The position numbers were made by a program, and so were the translations under genes. Positions 35,832-44,182 of a stretch of DNA of 64,000 nucleotides are shown here, in pieces. The notes under the pieces are model-generated. The model searched no databases. It was given only the letters and a program-made list of their open reading frames with translations, and was not told where the DNA came from. Each line of letters opens with the position of its first letter. Within the stretch, counting starts at the first letter, position 1. Origin of the DNA: Kaistella sp. SH40-3 (GTDB taxonomy: Bacteria; Bacteroidota; Bacteroidia; Flavobacteriales; Weeksellaceae); the NCBI RefSeq assembly GCF_030686865.1, contig NZ_JAQYUS010000003.1, forward strand, positions 124,001-188,000, given 5' to 3'.

Positions 35832-37685
35832 TTATTCTACAGTAACCGATTTTGCAAGATTTCTAGGTTGATCTACATTCGCTCCACGATAAACCGCAAT
35901 GTAGTATGCTAACAATTGTAAGGGTACTGAAGCTATAATTGGAGAGAAACATTCTGATGTTTCTGGAAACTCAATAACATAGTCCGCTACAGAAGCTACT
36001 TGCGTGTCTCCCTTGTTTACTACTGCAATCACTCTACCTTTTCTTGCTTTAATTTCCTGCACATTACTTACAATCTTGTCATAGTGACCTTGTTTAGGTG
36101 CTATAATAACGATTGGCATATTCTCATCAATTAATGCAATTGGACCATGTTTCATTTCTGCAGCTGGATATCCTTCTGCGTGAATGTATGAAATCTCTTT
36201 CAATTTTAATGCTCCTTCTAAGGCAGCCGGGAAGTTATATCCTCTTCCTAAATAAAGGAAATTTTGAGCATCAACGAAATGCTTTGCAATTTCTTTGGTG
36301 ATTTCATGTGTGCCATCTAAAACTTCCTGAACTTTCTGCGGAATCGTATCTAATTCAGTGATTAGACGCATGAACTCTTGATTACTCAAGTTGCCATTGT
36401 GTTTTCCTAATTTCAAAGCGATCAAAGATAGAATGGTTAACTGTGAGGTAAATGCTTTTGTAGAAGCAACGCCAATTTCTGGACCTGCATGCGTATAAGA
36501 ACCCGCATCTGTTACTCTAGCGATTGACGAATCTACCACATTACAAATCCCATATACGAAAGCACCTTTTTCCTTAGCCATTTTAATTGCAGCCATAGTA
36601 TCGGCAGTTTCTCCTGATTGAGAAATAGCAATTACGATATCTTTTTCGGTAATGATGGGATTTCTATATCTGAATTCAGAAGCATATTCAACTTCTACCG
36701 GAATTCTTGCAAATTCTTCAATTAAATACTCACCAATAAGACCAGCGTGCCAAGAGGTTCCGCAAGCAATAATGGTAATTTTCTGGGCTTGATTCAGTCT
36801 TTCTAGGTGATCCCAGATTCCAGCCATCTTGATGATACCTTCCTCCACCAATAATCTTCCTCTTAAAGTGTCATGAATTGATTTTGGTTGTTCGAAAATT
36901 TCTTTTAACATGAAATGTTCGTAACCTCCTTTTTCAATTTGCTCTAAACTTAGTTTAAGTTGACGAACTTGTGGAGTAATCTTCACATTATCTTTAATAT
37001 TTCTAATGTCAACACCATTTTCCAATGAAATGGTCGCCATGTGACCTTCTTCTAAATAAACGGCTTCTTTGGTAAACTCAACAAAAGGTGAAGCATCTGA
37101 AGCAATGAAATATTCATTGTCACCCAAACCAATTGCTAATGGAGAACCTAATCTGGCAACAACCAATAATCCTGGAAAATCATCGTGCATTACCGTAATT
37201 GCATAGGCACCATAAACTTCATTTAATGAATAACGAACGGCAGTTGGGAAATCCATTTCTGCGTTTACATCCATAATATACTGGATAAGGTTTACCAGAA
37301 CTTCTGTATCGGTCTCAGAATGGAAAACAAAACCTTGCTCGGTCAACATTATTTTCAGGGTATCGTAATTTTCGATAATCCCATTATGAACCAAAGCAAT
37401 TTTACCGTTATTTGAAAGGTGCGGGTGTGAGTTTCTATCACTAGGAACACCATGCGTTGCCCAACGGGTATGTCCCATTCCTACATGTGATTTCCCTGCT
37501 AAATCTTTTGAAATAGCGACCAAATCATCTACTTTTCCTTTTGTTTTAGAAACACTAAAAACAGAATTATCATTTTCTAGTACAATTCCTGCACTATCAT
37601 AACCTCTATATTCCAATCTGCGCAGTCCGTTAATTACTACTTCATAAGCATCTTGAAAACCGGTATATCCTACAATTCCACACAT
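35832..37685 (-). CDS. glmS: Glutamine-fructose-6-phosphate aminotransferase (isomerizing)
   Basis: 617 residues, the expected size. It makes glucosamine-6-phosphate, the first step toward UDP-GlcNAc for peptidoglycan and lipopolysaccharide. The N-terminal glutaminase begins MCGIVGYTG with catalytic Cys2 after Met removal, and shows GHTRWATHG and NSHPH. The two SIS isomerase domains contain ACGTSWHAG, AISQSGETADT, VASTKAFTSQ and LGRGYNFPAALEGALKLKE. The C-terminus is LAKSVTVE, matching the family ending. No ribozyme switch was seen upstream. It lies between the DUF4270 lipoprotein gene (22 nt) and gldK, a common flavobacterial order. Confidence 0.97.
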   Translation of the reverse strand: MCGIVGYTGFQDAYEVVINGLRRLEYRGYDSAGIVLENDNSVFSVSKTKGKVDDLVAISKDLAGKSHVGMGHTRWATHGVPSDRNSHPHLSNNGKIALVHNGIIENYDTLKIMLTEQGFVFHSETDTEVLVNLIQYIMDVNAEMDFPTAVRYSLNEVYGAYAITVMHDDFPGLLVVARLGSPLAIGLGDNEYFIASDASPFVEFTKEAVYLEEGHMATISLENGVDIRNIKDNVKITPQVRQLKLSLEQIEKGGYEHFMLKEIFEQPKSIHDTLRGRLLVEEGIIKMAGIWDHLERLNQAQKITIIACGTSWHAGLIGEYLIEEFARIPVEVEYASEFRYRNPIITEKDIVIAISQSGETADTMAAIKMAKEKGAFVYGICNVVDSSIARVTDAGSYTHAGPEIGVASTKAFTSQLTILSLIALKLGKHNGNLSNQEFMRLITELDTIPQKVQEVLDGTHEITKEIAKHFVDAQNFLYLGRGYNFPAALEGALKLKEISYIHAEGYPAAEMKHGPIALIDENMPIVIIAPKQGHYDKIVSNVQEIKARKGRVIAVVNKGDTQVASVADYVIEFPETSECFSPIIASVPLQLLAYYIAVYRGANVDQPRNLAKSVTVE

Positions 37686-37707
37686 ATTATAATCTTAATT
37701 TTAGTTA

Positions 37708-39327
37708 TTATTTTTGTCCGTAAGTCAAAATTAATTTCGGTCTAAGTTCCTTTAACGGATCCGACGGATCATTTAATGGATATAAAGGATCTTTCCCTAC
37801 CAATACTACTCTATTAGGAGTAAAACTTCGGGTATTAAAATTCTGGGGACCTAAATTTGGATACAATTCACCTAACATATTACCAGAGGCATCCATCGTG
37901 TAGGTTCCAACATTTAGAATTAAATTTCCGGTTTTTGGATTTTGCTTTTCGATGATGTTTTTAAAGGTCTGCGTAATTCCGATATCATAGTAAGCCGGAT
38001 TTTTTTCTAAGTCGAATGCTTTTACTAAATTATAAATTCCTGTTCCATAAAGTGCATTCATATCATCTAAAAAAGTATTCAAGTAAGGATCATTTTCCTT
38101 TTCTTTTTTAATGTATTTCTTCACCGTAAAACTTGCTGGTTTTGCGTATTTTTTATTCCAAGAAACAGCATCGGTATAGATTCTTAGTTTAGCAGAAACA
38201 ATTCCGATCTTATCATTTTGGAATTGATTTCTAACAGCAGCAATAGTTGCATCAGGAATTTTTAGTCCAAATCCTGGACCTCCCATACCCTGAGCAAAAA
38301 TCTTCGCCGCACCATTGATCGAATCCATCGGTGTAATTGCAGCAAGTGCAGCAGCAGAAGGTGTTCCTGCACGGTTAAATTCAATTTGATTAAAGTGTGA
38401 ATTAGAACCTCCTACATTCATCATGTAAGTACTTTGCTCTCTGGCAGTAACTCCATTAGTAACTTTATCACTTTTATAATAAAGATTAAGTTCCATAGAG
38501 GTTGGATCAAAATTGAAGATATACCCATCAGTTTCATCTACAGAAATTCTTATTCCTTTAAAATATCTAATAAAAGAGGCTGCATCAGAAAATTCTGGTG
38601 AAGTACTTGGTTTATTAATAATTTTATTTGCGAAAAAGGTGCTGTCTAACTTAATTCTTATGCCAGCTTGATTTTCAAGCAAAACACTATCATCTGCGTC
38701 TTTGGTTACTTTAACATAACTAACATTACCATCAAATGTTTTTGTACCAAGTTGTGCTCCGGCAGCTACATTTCTGTTAGAACGAATCTGATCTGCATTA
38801 GAGCCTAAGAAGTCAGTAACTTCTTGCACTCTGAAATTCAACAGTGTTTTTCCTCCGATTTTGGTATTACCATATTTAAGGATAGGATACGTATTCATGA
38901 TTCTTTTCGCAGGTATCGCACCTTCTGGGAAGATATAATCATCTTTGGTAACCGAAGTAACCGAATCGATTGCATATTGTGGTTTAATGACCAACACTGC
39001 AGAATCTAGTTTTGGATTGGTTCCAAAATCAGGATTTGCAGCAGGCAATCTCACCTGAGTTACATAAGACACTTTCTGCATCCCAAACTGAGATTCAGTA
39101 AACACTCCTAAAGTTGCACTCTGCAGACGTGCTGCATCTGTTCTTATCGAATCTCCGTTGTTTACGTTATAAGCAACAATTGGGTATGTTTTTTCTGTAC
39201 CCTGCGCTCCGTCTTGAAAGAATTGAGATCCCAGTTGATCAGCATCTGGCTCACAATTCACTAAAATTAAACTTCCAATTACTACTGTTGCAGCAATTTT
39301 GAATAACTCTTGAATGGTTCTTATCAT
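37708..39327 (-). CDS. DUF4270-family lipoprotein
   Basis: 539 residues. The signal sequence ends in a lipobox cysteine (ILVNC, about residue 25), followed by EPDADQLGSQFFQDG, a start typical of DUF4270 proteins, and a long beta-rich body ending in LILTYGQK. These lipoproteins are widespread in Bacteroidota and lie beside glmS and a short starch-synthase-like gene, as here; their function is unknown, and cell-surface location is inferred. It is separated by 15 nt from the upstream gene and 22 nt from glmS, so the three are probably cotranscribed. Confidence 0.85.
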   Translation of the reverse strand: MIRTIQELFKIAATVVIGSLILVNCEPDADQLGSQFFQDGAQGTEKTYPIVAYNVNNGDSIRTDAARLQSATLGVFTESQFGMQKVSYVTQVRLPAANPDFGTNPKLDSAVLVIKPQYAIDSVTSVTKDDYIFPEGAIPAKRIMNTYPILKYGNTKIGGKTLLNFRVQEVTDFLGSNADQIRSNRNVAAGAQLGTKTFDGNVSYVKVTKDADDSVLLENQAGIRIKLDSTFFANKIINKPSTSPEFSDAASFIRYFKGIRISVDETDGYIFNFDPTSMELNLYYKSDKVTNGVTAREQSTYMMNVGGSNSHFNQIEFNRAGTPSAAALAAITPMDSINGAAKIFAQGMGGPGFGLKIPDATIAAVRNQFQNDKIGIVSAKLRIYTDAVSWNKKYAKPASFTVKKYIKKEKENDPYLNTFLDDMNALYGTGIYNLVKAFDLEKNPAYYDIGITQTFKNIIEKQNPKTGNLILNVGTYTMDASGNMLGELYPNLGPQNFNTRSFTPNRVVLVGKDPLYPLNDPSDPLKELRPKLILTYGQK

Positions 39328-39342
39328 TAAATGTAAATTGAT

Positions 39343-40113
39343 TTAGTATAATTTATCGATCGTTTCAGCATCTATGTACTCGGATTTTGTAGTTTTGGTT
39401 TCTGCAAAACCAGCATCAAGTTCTTCTTCTAGGAACTCATCGCCCTTTACAACCGCATCTACCAAATCCATACTTTCGATTACGAAATTATGAAAGTTTG
39501 GGTTTTTAAACGCTTTAAGTCCGGTAATATTGTCGAACTTCATTTTTTCTTCTACAGAATTATCTAGTGCTAAATTTTCTTCGTTGTACACAGAAAGTAC
39601 AAGTTTGGAATCTTTAAAATAAGAATCGTTTTTATAGAAAGTTTTTAAATAAACAGGTATAAATGAGGCCATCCAACCATTAATGTGAATTACATCTGGT
39701 ACCCAATTAAGTTTTTTAATGGTTTCGATTACCCCTCTTGCGAAGAAAATAGCACGCTCATCATTATCTGTGAAAGGTTTACCAGCATCATCAATATAGA
39801 ATTGCTTTCTTTTGAAATAATCCTCATTATCAATAAAATAGACTTGCAATCTTTCCCCTGGCAACGATGCAACTTTTATAATTAAGGGTTGATCTAAATC
39901 GTTAATAATAATATTCATACCAGAAAGACGAATCACTTCATGCAATTGAAATTTTCTTTCGCTGATTTGTCCAAATCTTGGCATAAAAACTCTAACATCA
40001 TTTCCGTCCTGGTGCATTTTAAGTGCCATTTTACTTACCATGGTCGCCATATTGCTGTCTTCTTGATAAGGAAACATCTCTGTGGTTACATATAAAATCT
40101 TTTGGTTCTGCAT
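39343..40113 (-). CDS. Glycogen/starch-synthase-like protein, GT5 N-terminal half only
   Basis: 256 residues resembling only the acceptor-side Rossmann domain of GT5 synthases: ILYVTTEMFPYQEDSNMATM at the start, DGNDVRVFMPRFG, FTDNDERAIFFARGVIE and WVPDVIHINGWMASF. The C-terminal donor-binding domain of a GT-B enzyme is missing, and the protein ends in an acidic tail. Proteins of this length occur next to panC in many flavobacteria, so this is a conserved short form rather than a fresh truncation. Without the second domain, catalysis is doubtful; a regulatory or binding role is possible. Confidence 0.8.
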   Translation of the reverse strand: MQNQKILYVTTEMFPYQEDSNMATMVSKMALKMHQDGNDVRVFMPRFGQISERKFQLHEVIRLSGMNIIINDLDQPLIIKVASLPGERLQVYFIDNEDYFKRKQFYIDDAGKPFTDNDERAIFFARGVIETIKKLNWVPDVIHINGWMASFIPVYLKTFYKNDSYFKDSKLVLSVYNEENLALDNSVEEKMKFDNITGLKAFKNPNFHNFVIESMDLVDAVVKGDEFLEEELDAGFAETKTTKSEYIDAETIDKLY

Positions 40114-40310
40114 AAATTCTATCTATCTACTAAGTTTGTGAGCAGAATATTCTGCGCTGCAAAATTACAAAAATTTAAACTAATAATCTGACATTAACCT
40201 TCATTAAGACCAATCCTTAAAAAATCGATACTATTAACAGATAAATTATCAATATTCATGACATCAATTTCAGGGAATTTATTATTTTTACAATGATTAT
40301 TAAAATAAAT

Positions 40311-41159
40311 ATGGAAATCTTTAGAAACAAAAAAACGCTAACAGACTATGTTGAAAGACAGAAAGAAATGGGCAAGAGAATTGGGTTTGCTCCTACAATG
40401 GGTGCCTTGCACCAGGGTCATCTTTCCTTATACCAAATCGCCGATAGAGAAAACGATTTAGTAATTTCTTCTATTTTTGTAAATCCCACCCAATTTAATA
40501 ACCCAAATGATTTAGAGAAATATCCACGAAATACCGAACGCGACATTTTGCTATTGGAAAACACAGGAATTGTGGATGCTGTATATTTACCAGAAGTAGC
40601 AGATCTATATCCTGAAGGATTACAAAGCAAATCCTATAATTTCGACGGTTTAGAAAATGAGATGGAAGGAAAATCCCGGCCAGGCCATTTTGATGGTGTA
40701 GGAACAGTGGTTGAGGAATTGTTGCGTCAGGTAAAACCCGACAATGCATATTTTGGTGAAAAGGATTTTCAGCAACTGGCGATTATAGAAAAACTAGTAG
40801 CGCAATTAAAACTCCCGATAAAAATTCATGGTGTTTCAATCTATCGCGAAGAAAACGGGCTTGCCATGAGTTCACGTAACGAACGTTTAAGCCATCTTCA
40901 AAGAGATTCTGCAAAAGTGATTCACGAAACTTTATTAAAAATAAATGATTGGTTTCGAATTATCTCAATTGCTGAAATTAACCAGCGCGTAAAAGATATT
41001 TTTGATGATCAACGCGGAATGACTTTAGAATATTTTGAAATCGCCGATGAACAAACTTTAAAACAAACCGATTTCTTTTATAAAGACAAAAAGTATCGCG
41101 CTTTTATTGTAGTAAATGTTGGTGATGTGCGGTTGATTGATAATATGCACTTGGATTAG
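40311..41159 (+). CDS. panC: Pantothenate synthetase
   Basis: 282 residues from the ATG at 40311 (MEIFRNKKTLTDYV); an ATG six codons earlier is possible but adds a non-conserved MIIKIN. The enzyme joins pantoate and beta-alanine using ATP in coenzyme A synthesis. Visible motifs are GFAPTMGALHQGHLSL with the HxGH signature, SIFVNPTQFN, PGHFDGVGTVV, YFGEKDFQQL and AMSSRNERLS. Length is normal. It is divergent from the GT5-like gene, and a stem-loop follows at 41173-41201. Confidence 0.95.
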   Translation: MEIFRNKKTLTDYVERQKEMGKRIGFAPTMGALHQGHLSLYQIADRENDLVISSIFVNPTQFNNPNDLEKYPRNTERDILLLENTGIVDAVYLPEVADLYPEGLQSKSYNFDGLENEMEGKSRPGHFDGVGTVVEELLRQVKPDNAYFGEKDFQQLAIIEKLVAQLKLPIKIHGVSIYREENGLAMSSRNERLSHLQRDSAKVIHETLLKINDWFRIISIAEINQRVKDIFDDQRGMTLEYFEIADEQTLKQTDFFYKDKKYRAFIVVNVGDVRLIDNMHLD

Positions 41160-41172
41160 GCTGATTAAGCAA

Positions 41173-41201
41173 CAAAAGTCTTCTTTATGGGAAGACTTTT
41201 G
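41173..41201 (+). terminator. Stem-loop after panC
   Basis: A perfect 11-bp stem, CAAAAGTCTTC (41173-41183) with GAAGACTTTTG (41191-41201), and a 7-nt loop, starting 13 nt after the panC stop. The U-tract is contained in the stem, so efficiency is uncertain. Confidence 0.6.
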
Positions 41202-41230
41202 AACACCAATTCACAAAATATTAATATGAA

Positions 41231-41258
41231 AAAAAAATTACCTCCGAAGAAGTAATTT
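41231..41258 (-). terminator. Terminator of the tRNA array, UUCG tetraloop
   Basis: On the minus strand AAATTACTTC and GAGGTAATTT form a 10-bp stem closed by a TTCG tetraloop (c-UUCG-g, very stable), followed by a long T run. It begins 2 nt after the last tRNA-Lys of the minus-strand array. Confidence 0.85.
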
Positions 41259-41260
41259 AG

Positions 41261-41333
41261 TGACCCGGCTGGGATTCGAACCCAGGACCCATACATTAAA
41301 AGTGTATTGCTCTACCAGCTGAGCTACCGAGTC
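41261..41333 (-). tRNA. tRNA-Lys (anticodon TTT), copy 1
   Basis: A 73-nt cloverleaf with acceptor GACTCGG/CCGGGTC, D-arm GCTC-AGCTGGTAGA-GAGC-like, anticodon loop CTTTTAA (anticodon TTT) and T-loop TTCGAAT. CCA is not encoded. It is identical in sequence to the copy at 41532-41604. Confidence 0.96.
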
Positions 41334-41398
41334 GGTTTTTAAAAATAAGTGAGAGATTAATTATTATAAATTACTTGATCCCTACGAATGCGTTGTTG

Positions 41399-41481
41399 TG
41401 CCTGCGACTGGACTCGAACCAGCACATCCATAGGAAACCACCCCCTCAAGATGGCGTGTCTACCAATTTCACCACGCAGGC
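41399..41481 (-). tRNA. tRNA-Leu (anticodon GAG)
   Basis: An 83-nt class II tRNA with acceptor GCCTGCG/CGCAGGC, anticodon loop CTTGAGG (anticodon GAG, reading CUC and CUU), a long variable arm and T-loop TTCGAGT. It lies between two identical tRNA-Lys genes in the same orientation. CCA is not encoded. Confidence 0.95.
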
Positions 41482-41531
41482 AAAAAAAAGCCGTCGCGCC
41501 GTTGATTTACGAGACGAAATCTTTTCGCTTG

Positions 41532-41604
41532 TGACCCGGCTGGGATTCGAACCCAGGACCCATACATTAAAAGTGTATTGCTCTACCAGCTGAGCTACCG
41601 AGTC
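41532..41604 (-). tRNA. tRNA-Lys (anticodon TTT), copy 2
   Basis: An exact 73-nt duplicate of the tRNA-Lys at 41261-41333. It is the promoter-proximal gene of the three-tRNA minus-strand array Lys-Leu-Lys. Confidence 0.96.
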
Positions 41605-41711
41605 GGTCACCATTAAATCTGCAGAATTATATTCTCGTTTTAAAGTGGTGCAAAGATACTTCTTTTTTTAAAAATTCAAAATTTTTTTGGAACTTTGTAC
41701 AAAATAAAAAT

Positions 41712-42221
41712 ATGATCATTTCACTTATCGGGTACATGGGAAGCGGCAAATCTCACATTTCCAAAGTTTTGAGCCAAAAATTAAATTTAAAATTAATTGA
41801 TCTTGACAAGGAAATTTTTCTAAAATTTAACATGACTATTCCCGAAATCTTCGAAAAAAGAGGGGAAATCTACTTTAGAAAAGAAGAAAGAAGTCTTTTG
41901 GAAGAGATTCTTAACACCGAAAAAGATTGTATTTTGAGTTTAGGCGGTGGCACTCCGGCTTATTATAATAATATTGACCTCATTACCTCGAAAAGCGAAA
42001 GCATCTATTTGCGAACATCTGTAGGAACTCTAGTAGAACGCTTGTCGAAACAAAAACATAAACGTCCGCTCATCGCTAAAATTCCAGATGAAGATTTACC
42101 AGAGTTTATTGCCAAACATCTTTTCGAAAGACAAGTGTTTTACGGACAGGCAAAACACACTGTAAGTACCAATTCTAAAACTCCAGAAGAAATTGTGCAT
42201 GAAATTATTGCTTTATTTTAA
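41712..42221 (+). CDS. aroK: Shikimate kinase
   Basis: 169 residues. It phosphorylates shikimate with ATP in the chorismate pathway. The P-loop is GYMGSGKS (residues 7-14), the shikimate-binding DLDKEI and FRKEERSLL strips follow, then the SLGGGTPAY Walker-B-like loop and the lid RLSKQKHKRPL. Length is typical. The last 4 nt overlap the end of the convergent S4-domain gene. Confidence 0.95.
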   Translation: MIISLIGYMGSGKSHISKVLSQKLNLKLIDLDKEIFLKFNMTIPEIFEKRGEIYFRKEERSLLEEILNTEKDCILSLGGGTPAYYNNIDLITSKSESIYLRTSVGTLVERLSKQKHKRPLIAKIPDEDLPEFIAKHLFERQVFYGQAKHTVSTNSKTPEEIVHEIIALF

Positions 42222-42655
42222 TCTTCTTTAGAATCATCAACTTCACTGAAAAACAAATCCCAATCACCGTCTGCCATATCAGAGTCGATATCTGCACCAA
42301 CAAAATCATCAAAATCGCGACGGTCTTTTTTAGTCGGTCTGCCTTCTCCTTTATTTCGATAATGTTCTTGGCTGAGTTTGCGTAATTTCAAAATTTCATA
42401 CTGCTCTTTCTCGGTACGATCTACGATATGAAGCGGAACTAACTTTGGACCAACTCTGCTTTTTGGAATCTGTAAAATTTCTACCTGATAGTCGATTTGG
42501 TTTTTTTTAATCTTTATTAAATCACCTGGTTTGACCTCTCTGGAGGATTTTACGGTCTGTCCTGCAAGTGACACCCGGTTTTTTTTAATTTCATCGGCAG
42601 CAATGCTTCTTGTTTTATAAAAGCGAACACACCATAAAAACTTATCTATTCTCAT
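42218..42655 (-). CDS. S4-domain RNA-binding protein (HslR-like)
   Basis: 145 residues. The N-terminal S4 motif is MRIDKFLWCVRFYKTRS, with RVSLAGQTVKSSREVKPGD, the fold of the heat-shock protein Hsp15/HslR that binds stalled 50S subunits with nascent tRNA. A basic stretch (GEGRPTKKDRRDFDDF) and an acidic C-terminal tail follow. Function by family: ribosome recycling or stress response; not demonstrated here. Tail-to-tail overlap of 4 nt with aroK. Confidence 0.88.
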   Translation of the reverse strand: MRIDKFLWCVRFYKTRSIAADEIKKNRVSLAGQTVKSSREVKPGDLIKIKKNQIDYQVEILQIPKSRVGPKLVPLHIVDRTEKEQYEILKLRKLSQEHYRNKGEGRPTKKDRRDFDDFVGADIDSDMADGDWDLFFSEVDDSKED

Positions 42656-42665
42656 ATTTTATTTA

Positions 42666-42673
42666 TACTTTTG
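42666..42673 (+). promoter_or_regulatory. Candidate -7 box (TACTTTTG) for the 42715 lipoprotein gene
   Basis: A perfect TAnnTTTG match 41 nt upstream of the ATG, in the divergent spacer with the S4-domain gene. Confidence 0.4.
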
Positions 42674-42714
42674 CTGAATTAAATAATTTTAGCAATTTAA
42701 TGATAATATTAAAT

Positions 42715-43422
42715 ATGAAAAAAACATTCTTATTCCTTGCTTTGGCTTCAATCGCAATTACCTCTTGTAGAAAAGACGATAACGAAATAGTGCCAGAAGT
42801 AAGTATAGAAACCCAAAATAGTTACGATGATCAGGCCGCACAAAAGTTTCTGGAAACTCATTATTTAGATGCAAAAGGAAACATTAAAGACTTGGAAAAG
42901 ACCGATACTGTAAATGTGAAATTATCAAAATTAAATCCTGTTACGCTTCCATCTGGAGTGATTTACATAGTAAGACCGGGTGCTCAACCGACTCCAGGAA
43001 AAGATATTGGTGCTACAGACATTCTTACCATGATGAGTAATACGGTGACTTATGTTGCAACAAATACAGACGATGTCGTTTCTTTTAATTCTGCCTATCC
43101 ATTTAAAAATACAATTGGTGGCACTGGAACACCAGAAGTTGATCCTGCTTACTATTATGTAAAAGAATCAATTTTAGCCAATGCTCCAGCGGGTGAACCG
43201 AAACAACACAGTTATTATGAAATAGAAGGATTTCAAGAAGCTTTGAAAAAATTTAAAGCATTTGATATTCCAGATGACAGCAACTATAATTTACAAGGGG
43301 TAATTATTGTTCCATCTCGTGCTGCATTTGCTCGTGACAACCACTTCAACTATGTAGGAATCTCTTTTAGAAATAGAAGTTTTGTTTTTAACTTCCAGAT
43401 TTATAAAACAACTCCACGTTAA
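42715..43422 (+). CDS. Lipoprotein, FKBP-associated-like family of flavobacteria
   Basis: 235 residues from the ATG at 42715 (MKKTFLFLALASIAITSC); a longer frame upstream lacks a signal peptide. The lipobox cysteine is Cys18 (IAITSC). The mature part includes AAQKFLETHYLDAKGNIKD, LNPVTLPSGVIYIVRPGAQP, YYEIEGFQEALKKFKAF and VIIVPSRAAFARDNHF. The last segments are reminiscent of FKBP-type prolyl isomerases, but I could not confirm active-site residues. It is envelope-anchored by inference. An intrinsic terminator follows at 43446-43474. Confidence 0.7.
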   Translation: MKKTFLFLALASIAITSCRKDDNEIVPEVSIETQNSYDDQAAQKFLETHYLDAKGNIKDLEKTDTVNVKLSKLNPVTLPSGVIYIVRPGAQPTPGKDIGATDILTMMSNTVTYVATNTDDVVSFNSAYPFKNTIGGTGTPEVDPAYYYVKESILANAPAGEPKQHSYYEIEGFQEALKKFKAFDIPDDSNYNLQGVIIVPSRAAFARDNHFNYVGISFRNRSFVFNFQIYKTTPR

Positions 43423-43445
43423 AAATATTTCTCCATTAAATAGAT

Positions 43446-43474
43446 AAAGTTCCTTATTACAAGGAACTTTTTTT
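43446..43474. terminator. Intrinsic terminator between lipoprotein gene and recO
   Basis: AAAGTTCCTT (43446-43455) pairs with AAGGAACTTT (43461-43470) around a 5-nt loop, followed by more T residues on the plus strand. It lies between convergent genes. Confidence 0.85.
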
Positions 43475-43492
43475 ATGTTTAAAAATGAGATA

Positions 43493-44182
43493 TTATTCGA
43501 AAATCTGACGAACTACTGCTAAAGAATTTGGCGTATAAAAGCCTGTAATATGAATCTGACAGTAGATCATTAATGAATCTAAGAAGGCACTTCTTTCACT
43601 TCGTTTTAAGCGTATTTCGTAACCATTGTCTGCATTTAAAAATCGTTTCCAAAGCATAGAAATAGTTTCATTAAAAAAAAGATGGGAGATTTCATCTTCA
43701 AAAAGTCCACTTTCTGGATTTAGGAATTTTTGATCTCCTTTCAGAGGTGCAACTCCTGAAATAATTAGAAATTTAAAAATAAAAACCAAATAGGCATCGT
43801 AATTTTTAAGACTTATTTCTTTTCTTACTGCTTCTATTTCAGTAAAAAGAAGATGGTTTTTTCCTTCTTCACGCAAAACCTGATGTAAAAAATCGGCTGT
43901 AAAAAACACAATTGAATTGAGGGATACTTCTTCAAAATCATAATGATTTGGAGCTAATTCAATTTTAGAAATGCGGGCAATACTATTCTCAGCAACAGTT
44001 TTCGTTATTGTAATACTTAGAAGATTTAATGGAAAAAGATAAGGTTTCTTTTTATTTTTAGCCGCATAGATTCCTTTGGCAAAAAAACTTTGGAAGCCAT
44101 TTTCTGCGGAGAAACAATGCAAAACGGCATCATTGTCACCATATTTTACATAAGAAAGGAGAAAGCAATTTTGGACTTGCAT
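43493..44182 (-). CDS. recO: DNA repair protein RecO
   Basis: 229 residues with the RecO layout: an N-terminal OB-fold (CFLLSYVKYGDNDAVLHCFS, GFQSFFAKGIY) and a helical C-terminal domain (ISGVAPLKGDQKFLNPESGLFEDE). RecO loads RecA on SSB-coated DNA with RecR in gap repair. Its ATG overlaps the porZ stop codon in a TAATG arrangement, suggesting coupled translation; recO-porZ is a recurrent flavobacterial pair. Confidence 0.92.
   Translation of the reverse strand: MQVQNCFLLSYVKYGDNDAVLHCFSAENGFQSFFAKGIYAAKNKKKPYLFPLNLLSITITKTVAENSIARISKIELAPNHYDFEEVSLNSIVFFTADFLHQVLREEGKNHLLFTEIEAVRKEISLKNYDAYLVFIFKFLIISGVAPLKGDQKFLNPESGLFEDEISHLFFNETISMLWKRFLNADNGYEIRLKRSERSAFLDSLMIYCQIHITGFYTPNSLAVVRQIFE

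Noticed and set aside
35832..37831. A glmS ribozyme or riboswitch
   Set aside because: The 5' region of glmS is the short 22-nt gap after the DUF4270 gene, too small for the ribozyme, and no conserved core was seen.
41375..41593. Plus-strand frame of 72 codons across the tRNA cluster
   Set aside because: It overlaps tRNA-Leu and tRNA-Lys genes entirely and its sequence is translated tRNA; no support as protein.
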